A DNA stretch of 5,892 bases, taken from NCBI GenBank assembly GCA_031290815.1, contig JAISLO010000156.1, forward strand, positions 1 through 5,892, written 5' to 3'. The position numbers were made by a program, and so were the translations under genes. This DNA comes from Synergistaceae bacterium. GTDB lineage: Bacteria; Synergistota; Synergistia; Synergistales; Synergistaceae. How positions within the stretch are numbered: position 1 is the stretch's first letter; each line of letters opens with the position of its first letter. Under the pieces are notes generated by a model. That model saw only the letters and a program-made list of their open reading frames with translations, was not told where the DNA came from and did not search any database. Below are positions 1 to 5,165 of the stretch, piece by piece.

Positions 1-1
1 C

Positions 2-313
2 GTGCAGGCGTACAGGAGCGGCAGTACCCGGGAGAGTGACGGACACGACGAACCAGGCCCGAGAATAAACGTCGGAAGGGCCGTGTGTTTTACGGTGATG
101 ATCGCCGTTTACATATATCTCATACCAATAGTGGGTTTCTTCGTGATGACGCCGGTCTACATCACACTGTCGTACATGTATCTGAAGGCCGCGAAATTCA
201 CCGCGTCGCTCGTCATAAGCGTTGCGTTCTCGGCGTTCGTTTACGCGCTCTTCGTATGGTTCCTCAAACTGCCAGTGCCGTTGGGGATCATGGAACACTT
301 CATGCAGATCTGA
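2..313 (+). CDS. tctB: Tripartite tricarboxylate transporter small permease subunit, TctB family (5'-truncated)
   Basis: This is the small membrane subunit of a TctABC-type secondary transporter, which works with TctA in the inner membrane and takes substrate from a periplasmic binding protein (family knowledge). The visible 103 residues start with a hydrophilic loop (about 1-25) followed by three hydrophobic segments at about 28-44, 45-60 and 66-88, then a short tail with an L-P-V-P motif. TctB proteins usually have about 150-170 residues and four membrane segments, so the first segment and the true start lie left of the window. The GTG at base 2 is only the first in-frame codon visible and is not a supported start. 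The stop overlaps the ribosome binding site of tctA, and tctA starts 13 bases later, so the two are co-translated. The family call rests on hydropathy, the C-terminal pattern and the tctA neighbour, since TctB sequences are poorly conserved. Confidence 0.85.
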   Translation: MQAYRSGSTRESDGHDEPGPRINVGRAVCFTVMIAVYIYLIPIVGFFVMTPVYITLSYMYLKAAKFTASLVISVAFSAFVYALFVWFLKLPVPLGIMEHFMQI

Positions 314-321
314 GGAGGAGG
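312..321 (+). promoter_or_regulatory. Ribosome binding site fixing the tctA start
   Basis: GAGGAGGAGG overlaps the tctB stop codon (TGA, 311-313) and ends 5 bases before ATG 327. It argues for the start at 327 over the longer in-frame reading from TTG 222, which would overlap tctB by 92 bases and add 35 residues unlike any TctA N-terminus. Confidence 0.85.
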
Positions 322-326
322 CCGCC

Positions 327-1832
327 ATGTTTAGTAATTTGATTCTGGGTCTTTCCAACGCGTTGATGCCGATGAACCTGATCTTCATCATAATGGGGAC
401 GGCTCTCGGGCTCTTCGTGGGGGCCATGCCCGGATTGTCCGCCACGATGGCGATAGCCCTGCTCGTGCCAATTACGTTTTCAATGCGTCCTGAGGCCGGC
501 ATCAGCATGTTAGCCAGCATTTATATGGGCGCGATGTACGGCGGCTCCATAGCGGCGGTGCTGATAAAGACTCCCGGCACGCCGGCCGCCGCCGCGACTG
601 TAATGGACGGTTTCCCTATGGCCCAGAGGGGCGAGGCCGGACGCGCGCTTGGCATCTCGCTCACGGCGTCGCTGGTCGGAGGGATCATAAGTTCCATAGT
701 GCTCTTGACTGTCGCCCCGATACTGGGGTGGATCGCGGTGATGTTCGGCCCCATAGAGTTGTTCGGCATAGCTGTTCTCGGCATGACGATAATAGGCTCG
801 CTGTCGCAGGGGTCAGTTATAAAGGGGCTCCTCTCTGGCTCGCTGGGCCTGATATTTTCGACGGTGGGAATGGACTCCATCACGGGTATGCCGCGCTTCA
901 CCCTCGGCAATATAAACCTGTACTCCGGCATTCAATACACGGTGGCGCTCATAGGCTTGTTCTCGATACCGCAGGCCATAAAGCTCGTTGAGGTAGATGC
1001 GGTAAGAACCAGCCGCTCGGCGAACAAGATAACGGACAGTATATTGAGGTCGTGGAAGGAGATAAAGGAACTGTTCCCAACTTTCGTGAAATCCGCGCTG
1101 ATCGGGGTGTTCACCGGAATAATACCTGGAACCGGCGGTGACACAGCGTGTTGGTTTGCGTACAACGAGGCGAAGAGGCTCCACAACGACGACGGTTCCT
1201 TCGGAAAGGGTTCGCCGTATGGAGTGGCGGCGCCTGAGTCGGCCAACAACGCGGTTGTGGGCGGCGCTCTTATTCCCACCATAACGCTCGGCATTCCAGG
1301 CAGCTCGTCGACGGCTGTTCTGCTGGGCGGCCTGATGATACACGGCATAATGCCGGGGCCATCCCTCATGACGGAGTACGCGGGAGTCACTTACACGTTG
1401 CTGTGGGCCGTCCTGCTGAGCACTATCATAATGTTCTTCGAGGGCTTGGCGTTCACAAAGGCGTGCATCATAGTGACTCGCATAGATAACAGGCTCATGG
1501 CCGTCGCCATCGTCGTCCTCTGTGTGATCGGTTCGTTCGCCATCAACAACAGCATGTTCGACGTCGGCATGATGTTCGCGTTCGGAATCCTCGGCTATTT
1601 CATGGATAAACTGTCGATTCCGGTGGCGCCCCTCGTTGTGGGGCTGATACTCGGAAGCATGCTGGACGTGACGCTGCATCAATCGCTGCTGATGAGCCAG
1701 GGCTCATGGCTGATATTCGTTAAAAACCCGATATGCGCGGTGCTTCTATTGCTTGCACTGATATCGCTGATACAGGCCACGCCCTTCTACGGCAAGTGGC
1801 GCGCGGCGAGAAGAGCGCGGAAAACGGGTTGA
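327..1832 (+). CDS. tctA: Tripartite tricarboxylate transporter large permease subunit, TctA family
   Basis: This is the large integral membrane subunit of a TTT transporter, which forms the ion-coupled translocation path for di/tricarboxylates or related organic acids (family knowledge). The 501-residue length is typical. Family hallmarks are visible. Near the N-terminus is G-A-M-P-G-L-S-A-T (about residues 32-40). Mid-protein is G-I-I-P-G-T-G-G-D (264-272), followed by an aromatic/E-A-K segment. The signature block Y-G-x-x-A-P-E-S-A-N-N (298-308) leads into G-G-A-L-I-P and T-L-G-I-P-G-S-S-S-T (320-329). The rest is a series of long hydrophobic segments, about 10-12 by eye, with a short basic C-terminal tail. 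ATG 327 is chosen for its strong Shine-Dalgarno sequence and because the protein then begins with the usual hydrophobic N-terminus. The substrate cannot be inferred from TctA. The two enzymes downstream suggest a hydroxy or sugar acid rather than citrate (inference). Confidence 0.96.
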   Translation: MFSNLILGLSNALMPMNLIFIIMGTALGLFVGAMPGLSATMAIALLVPITFSMRPEAGISMLASIYMGAMYGGSIAAVLIKTPGTPAAAATVMDGFPMAQRGEAGRALGISLTASLVGGIISSIVLLTVAPILGWIAVMFGPIELFGIAVLGMTIIGSLSQGSVIKGLLSGSLGLIFSTVGMDSITGMPRFTLGNINLYSGIQYTVALIGLFSIPQAIKLVEVDAVRTSRSANKITDSILRSWKEIKELFPTFVKSALIGVFTGIIPGTGGDTACWFAYNEAKRLHNDDGSFGKGSPYGVAAPESANNAVVGGALIPTITLGIPGSSSTAVLLGGLMIHGIMPGPSLMTEYAGVTYTLLWAVLLSTIIMFFEGLAFTKACIIVTRIDNRLMAVAIVVLCVIGSFAINNSMFDVGMMFAFGILGYFMDKLSIPVAPLVVGLILGSMLDVTLHQSLLMSQGSWLIFVKNPICAVLLLLALISLIQATPFYGKWRAARRARKTG

Positions 1833-1842
1833 TGAGTTCTCA

Positions 1843-1917
1843 TGCCGATTTGATTTCAATTGGGCGTTAGCGGCGGGCTTATGCCGCATACATCAGGCCC
1901 TGGATTTCAAATCGGTA
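1843..1917 (+). repeat. Long-range inverted repeat in the tctA-larA spacer
   Basis: Bases 1843-1853 (TGCCGATTTGA) are complementary to 1907-1917 (TCAAATCGGTA), giving 11 pairs including one G-U in RNA and enclosing 53 bases. Inside lies a small hairpin, GCGGC 1870-1874 with GCCGC 1883-1887. A short palindrome, ATGAG-TT-CTCAT (1832-1843), overlaps the tctA stop codon. The structure ends 8 bases before the next ribosome binding site (1926-1933). No T-run follows, so it is not an intrinsic terminator. It may be an mRNA stability or processing element between the transporter and enzyme genes. Its function is unknown. Confidence 0.4.
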
Positions 1918-1925
1918 TTGATTTA

Positions 1926-1933
1926 GAGGGAGG
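1926..1933 (+). promoter_or_regulatory. Ribosome binding site fixing the larA-like start
   Basis: GAGGGAGG lies 10 bases before ATG 1944. Earlier in-frame candidates (TTG 1860, ATG 1881) lack a comparable site and would add residues not expected in the family. TTG 1935 is too close to the site. Confidence 0.75.
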
Positions 1934-1943
1934 TTTGTCACGG

Positions 1944-3212
1944 ATGTCCGCAATAGACAATCTTTTAGCGCCAATACCGCTCCCAAGCGTCATGCGCGTG
2001 CGCCAGTCATTCGAGCGCCCAGTGGTGAAGGACATAGCCGCCGAGATCTCGCGTTCTGTAGATTTGTGCGGCGCGTTGGACGGTGTGCCTGGGGGGATGA
2101 GAGTTGCCGTGACCGCCGGCAGCAGGGGGATATCGAACATTCCGCTCATTCTGAAAACGGTCGTGCGAAAGCTGAAGGATGCAGGGTGTGAGCCTTTTCT
2201 CTTCCCGGCGATGGGCAGTCACGGAGGCGCTACGGCGGAAGGCCAGCGCCGGATGCTCGAAGACATGGGCATAACGGAGGATTCCGTCGGCGCTCCGATT
2301 ATGTCGAGCATGGATACGGTTGTGGTTGGGACGGCTCCAAACGGGCGCGACGTCTACATGGACAAGTTCGCGAGCGAGGCCGACGCGGTAGTGGTCGTAA
2401 ACCGAGTGAAGCCGCACGTTGCCTACAGGGGCGCTTACGAGAGCGGTCTTATGAAGATGATCACGATAGGCATGGGCAAGCAGAAGGGAGCGGACTCGGC
2501 GCACCGTCTGGGCTTCGGGCAGATGGCCGAGAACGTTCCGGCCTACGCGAAGGTCGTGATGGCGAAAAAAAATATTTTATTTGCCGTCGGAATTTTGGAG
2601 AACGCTTACCACGAGACAGCGGAAATCCGCGTGCTCAAAGCGCCGGAGATCGAACCGGTCGAGCCGGGAATGCTCGAACGGGCTTGGCAGCTGTACCCTA
2701 AACTGTTCTTTGCCGAATTGGATGTGCTGATACTGGACGAGATCGGCAAGGACATAAGCGGCACGGGTTTTGACACGAACATCCTCGGGCGGTATCATAC
2801 GCCCTATGCCTCCGGCGGCCCCTCGATAAAGAGGATAGGGGTGCTCGACATCACAGACAAATCCCACGGCAACGGCAACGGGCTCGGAATACTGGACTTC
2901 ACGACGCGGCGAGCGTTCGACAAGTTCGATTTCGAGCAATCCTACCCAAACTCTCTTACGTCCACCGTGCCCGCCAGCGTAAAGGTGCCCATGGTGCTCA
3001 AAAACGACCTCCAGTGCGTGCAGGCGGCAATAAAGACGTGCAACGCTGACGATCAGTCGGAGATCAAGCTGGTCCGGATAAAAAACACCGTCTCACTCGA
3101 TGTGATAGAGGTGTCCGGCAACCTGTCGCAATACGTGAATGAGCACCCCAACCTCGAACCGCTGTGCGAGCCGTATGAATTTTCATTTGACGCGCACGGA
3201 AATTTGTTCTGA
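1944..3212 (+). CDS. LarA-superfamily protein, probable nickel-pincer-cofactor 2-hydroxyacid racemase/epimerase
   Basis: Cytoplasmic enzyme of the lactate racemase (LarA, DUF2088) superfamily. Known members invert the C2 configuration of 2-hydroxy acids using a nickel pincer nucleotide made by LarB, LarC and LarE (family knowledge). From ATG 1944 it has 422 residues, close to LarA of Lactiplantibacillus plantarum. Core residues can be matched by eye. T-A-G-S-R (57-61) takes the place of LarA's D-x-x-R segment. G-S-H-G-G (91-95) contains H93, matching catalytic H108. V-K-P-H (155-158) gives H158 for H174. G-L-M-K (168-171) gives K171 for the cofactor-anchoring K184. S-A-H (185-187) gives H187 for the nickel ligand H200. 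The K-to-H spacing of 16 equals that in LarA. A later block, D-E-I-G-K-D-I-S-G-T-G (265-275), is a recognisable feature of this subgroup. No signal peptide or membrane segment is visible. The D-x-T-R-P pattern of true lactate racemases is absent, so lactate is not the assumed substrate. The neighbouring transporter and sugar-acid-type dehydratase suggest C2 epimerisation of an imported hydroxy or sugar acid (inference). Confidence 0.85.
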   Translation: MSAIDNLLAPIPLPSVMRVRQSFERPVVKDIAAEISRSVDLCGALDGVPGGMRVAVTAGSRGISNIPLILKTVVRKLKDAGCEPFLFPAMGSHGGATAEGQRRMLEDMGITEDSVGAPIMSSMDTVVVGTAPNGRDVYMDKFASEADAVVVVNRVKPHVAYRGAYESGLMKMITIGMGKQKGADSAHRLGFGQMAENVPAYAKVVMAKKNILFAVGILENAYHETAEIRVLKAPEIEPVEPGMLERAWQLYPKLFFAELDVLILDEIGKDISGTGFDTNILGRYHTPYASGGPSIKRIGVLDITDKSHGNGNGLGILDFTTRRAFDKFDFEQSYPNSLTSTVPASVKVPMVLKNDLQCVQAAIKTCNADDQSEIKLVRIKNTVSLDVIEVSGNLSQYVNEHPNLEPLCEPYEFSFDAHGNLF

Positions 3213-3228
3213 TATGGGAGGAGGAAGT

Positions 3229-3288
3229 TTGAAACTATCCGCATGTTTCATGATGCTTCGTGCCTTACACAGAGAGGAAGGTCATTAA
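3229..3288 (+). CDS. Possible 19-codon leader ORF between larA-like gene and dehydratase
   Basis: A purine-rich Shine-Dalgarno tract (GGGAGGAGGAAG, 3216-3227) sits just after the larA-like stop codon. It is too far (about 18 bases) from ATG 3243 and much too far from the preferred dehydratase start. It is well placed for TTG 3229, which opens a 19-residue reading frame (MKLSACFMMLRALHREEGH, reading TTG as Met) ending at TAA 3286-3288, two bases before ATG 3291. The arrangement would allow translational coupling. The peptide resembles nothing I recognise, and the short length makes chance a serious alternative. Confidence 0.25.
   Translation: MKLSACFMMLRALHREEGH
3273..3281 (+). promoter_or_regulatory. 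Ribosome binding site for the dehydratase start at 3291
   Basis: AGAGGAAGG (3273-3281) ends 9 bases before ATG 3291. It supports that start over ATG 3243, whose 16 extra residues do not look like the family N-terminus. Confidence 0.65.
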
Positions 3289-3290
3289 GT

Positions 3291-4952
3291 ATGGTCAGCG
3301 AACGCTCGCGCAGGAATCCTGACGACGTGACCGAGGCTTACTTCTGCGGTCTCATGAATTCGGTAGGCTACAGGAACGTCGATCTTGCCAAGCCTCAGAT
3401 AGCGATAGTGAACTCGTGGACTGACGTCAACCCTGGGCACAAACCGCTGCTTGCCCTTGCGCAGAGCGTGCGCGAGGGCATATGGGCCGCCGGCGGCTGC
3501 CCGGCTGAGTTTTCCGTCCCCGCGCCGTGCGATGGCATGGCTCAGGGCGCGGGAATGCACAGCATCCTTCCGCAAAGGGATCTGATAGCCGGTTCCGTCG
3601 AGTGCATGGTGAACGCGCACAGCTTCGACGGGCTGGTAATGTTGGCGTCCTGCGACAAGATAGTGCCGGGCATGCTGATGGCGGCGGTTCGCCTGGACCT
3701 GCCGGCGATTTTCCTGTCCGCCGGGAGCATGTCGCCATATGCCGACGGCAGAAGCATATACGTAACGCCCGATTTGAAGGAAGCGATAGGCAAGTACAAC
3801 GGCGGACATATAACGAAGGACGTTTTCGACGTATGGAAGAAGAACATCTGTTTCTCGCAGGGAACCTGCTCCATGATGGGCACAGCCAACACTATGGGAA
3901 CGATGCTGGAGGCGGCCGGTGTTGCGCCGTTCGGCTCGGCCACTATGCTCTGTCACGATGCCGGAAAGTTTCGCCAGGCGCGTGAGATAGGCGAGCGCAT
4001 AGTCGGCATCGTAAGGGAGGGCAGGAGGTTTAGCGACTTCTTCGACGCGCGCGCCGTCGAGAACGCGATAAAGTATGTTTCGGCAATCGGCGGCTCCACG
4101 AACGCCGTGCTCCATATAATCGCCGTATGCCGCGCGATGGGCGTGAAGATGACGCTCGGCGATTTCGACGCCATCCAGTCCTCCGTGCCGGTGATAGCCA
4201 AGTTCAAGCCAGCCTCGGAATACAATATGTCAGATTATCACATGGCTGGCGGCGTACCGGCCGTGCTCCTCACCATAAGGGATTTCCTCCGCCAGGACGT
4301 CATGACGATAGAGGGCCGTCCGCTGCGCGAAATTCTGGACTCGGTTGACGTTAAGGTAAACAGGGATGTAATACATGATCTGAGCGATCCTCTCTGCGAG
4401 GGGGGCTGTTTCTCCATATTGAGCGGCAACCTCGCGCCAGGCGGGGCTTTGGTCAAGAGGAGCGCTGTCGAGCCGTCGATGATGTACCACAAGGGTCCGG
4501 CCGTGACGTTCAACTCCGAGGATGAGGTCCGTGAACACTTGCTGAACAAGCGTGTGGAACCGGGTTCGGTGCTGGTAGTCAGATATGAGGGGCCCAAGGG
4601 CGGTCCGGGAATGCGCGAACTCTCGATTCCTGCCGCAATGCTTGTGGGGATGGGTCTTCACACCTCGGTGGCGATGATAACCGACGGACGTTTTTCAGGG
4701 GCTACGAGAGGTCCATGCGTGGGGCATATCGTCCCCGAGGCTTATGACGGCGGACCGCTTGCCTTTGTAGAGGACGGGGACATCATCGAGATAGATCTCT
4801 CGCGCAGCACGATCTCCCTACTAATATCGGACGCCGAGATGGACGCGCGCGTGAAGCGCGGACACAAGCCGCCGGAACGTCACCTGCGCGGCATCCTCAG
4901 ATCATATAGGGACGGAGTGCGCGGGGCGGAGGAAGGCGCTCTCTGGCTGTGA
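3291..4952 (+). CDS. IlvD/Edd-family Fe-S dehydratase (dihydroxy-acid or sugar-acid dehydratase)
   Basis: This is an Fe-S dehydratase that removes water from 2,3-dihydroxy acids to give 2-keto-3-deoxy acids. The family includes IlvD (valine/isoleucine synthesis), Edd (phosphogluconate) and several aldonate dehydratases. From ATG 3291 the protein has 553 residues, normal for IlvD. Visible motifs, in order, are the N-S-W segment ending N-P-G-H (47-50) and a D-G-M-A-Q-G-x-G-M-H-S-I-L-type block. Then come C-D-K-I-V-P-G-M (C121, the first family signature, with K123), G-T-C-S-M-M-G-T-A-N (C193) and G-G-S-T-N-A. Last are N-L-A-P-G-G-A-L-V-K, E-G-P-K-G-G-P-G-M-R-E-L and T-D-G-R-F-S-G-A (464-471, the second signature, with the catalytic-base serine S469). 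C121 and C193 match two of the three cluster cysteines, while the third position reads G49-H50 instead of Cys. The gene lies 78 bases after the larA-like gene and far from any visible ilv gene. With the transporter context, sugar or hydroxy acid breakdown is more likely than branched-chain amino acid synthesis (inference), so no symbol is assigned. Confidence 0.92.
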   Translation: MVSERSRRNPDDVTEAYFCGLMNSVGYRNVDLAKPQIAIVNSWTDVNPGHKPLLALAQSVREGIWAAGGCPAEFSVPAPCDGMAQGAGMHSILPQRDLIAGSVECMVNAHSFDGLVMLASCDKIVPGMLMAAVRLDLPAIFLSAGSMSPYADGRSIYVTPDLKEAIGKYNGGHITKDVFDVWKKNICFSQGTCSMMGTANTMGTMLEAAGVAPFGSATMLCHDAGKFRQAREIGERIVGIVREGRRFSDFFDARAVENAIKYVSAIGGSTNAVLHIIAVCRAMGVKMTLGDFDAIQSSVPVIAKFKPASEYNMSDYHMAGGVPAVLLTIRDFLRQDVMTIEGRPLREILDSVDVKVNRDVIHDLSDPLCEGGCFSILSGNLAPGGALVKRSAVEPSMMYHKGPAVTFNSEDEVREHLLNKRVEPGSVLVVRYEGPKGGPGMRELSIPAAMLVGMGLHTSVAMITDGRFSGATRGPCVGHIVPEAYDGGPLAFVEDGDIIEIDLSRSTISLLISDAEMDARVKRGHKPPERHLRGILRSYRDGVRGAEEGALWL

Positions 4953-5063
4953 GTCGAATACTGGCAGTCCGCGCTATAGCGGCGTATAGCGGCAGGCCGG
5001 CGCGGGTCTTGTGTTTTGCGGCTGAGGCTTGGGGATCTTGGGATCTGGGTGAAAATAGTTCAT
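4953..5063. other. Non-coding spacer after the operon with short tandem repeats
   Basis: No gene is supported here. The stretch holds a 10-base palindrome CGCTATAGCG (4972-4981), a 9-base direct repeat TATAGCGGC at 4975-4983 and 4985-4993, and a GGGATCT direct repeat at 5032-5038 and 5040-5046. CCGC (4969-4972) and GCGG (4979-4982) could form a weak hairpin, but no T-tract follows, so I see no convincing intrinsic terminator for the operon. GC content drops sharply after about 5050. Confidence 0.5.
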
Positions 5064-5092
5064 TTGAAATATGTGCATACAGTGGTTACAAT
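5064..5092 (+). promoter_or_regulatory. Sigma-70-type promoter for the right-hand gene
   Basis: The -35 box TTGAAA (5064-5069) and -10 box TACAAT (5087-5092) are separated by exactly 17 bases. They sit in a locally AT-rich stretch 74 bases upstream of ATG 5166. Transcription would start near 5098-5100, inside the inverted repeat that overlaps the -10 box. This is a consensus match by eye, with no experimental support. Confidence 0.6.
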
Positions 5093-5116
5093 TACGAACG
5101 TAGTGCGTTCGTAATT
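5090..5116. promoter_or_regulatory. Perfect 11-bp inverted repeat, probable operator
   Basis: AATTACGAACG (5090-5100) and CGTTCGTAATT (5106-5116) are perfect reverse complements around a 5-base spacer (TAGTG). The element overlaps the 3' half of the -10 box and the predicted start point, the usual site for a dimeric repressor of TetR or similar type. It could also form a hairpin at the 5' end of the transcript. No T-run follows, so an intrinsic terminator is unlikely. Confidence 0.55.
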
Positions 5117-5165
5117 AGCGGCGCTTGGTTGCCTGCTGGGATAATGAAAACAGGGAGATGTGTGA

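Noticed and set aside
222..326. 35-residue N-terminal extension of TctA
   Set aside because: It overlaps tctB in another frame, starts with a weak TTG, and the strong ribosome binding site at 312-321 serves ATG 327.
813..1682. 289-codon antisense ORF across tctA
   Set aside because: It is a shadow of a GC-rich gene. It has Arg/His-rich low-complexity content and no family-like motif, while the sense strand carries the full TctA signature.
1860..1943. 28-residue N-terminal extension of the LarA homologue
   Set aside because: It lacks a good ribosome binding site and reads through the inverted-repeat spacer. ATG 1944 has a clear Shine-Dalgarno sequence and gives a family-typical length.
3285..4115. 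276-codon antisense ORF across the dehydratase
   Set aside because: It is a shadow ORF rich in Arg, His and Ala. The sense frame has all the IlvD/Edd signatures in this interval.
3291..4952. Assignment as ilvD of branched-chain amino acid synthesis
   Set aside because: There are no ilv or leu genes nearby, the third cluster cysteine is missing, and the transporter/LarA context points to catabolism. The possibility is not fully excluded.
5090..5116. Inverted repeat as an intrinsic terminator of the operon
   Set aside because: No T-run follows the right arm, the stem is not GC-rich at its base, and it overlaps a promoter -10 box.
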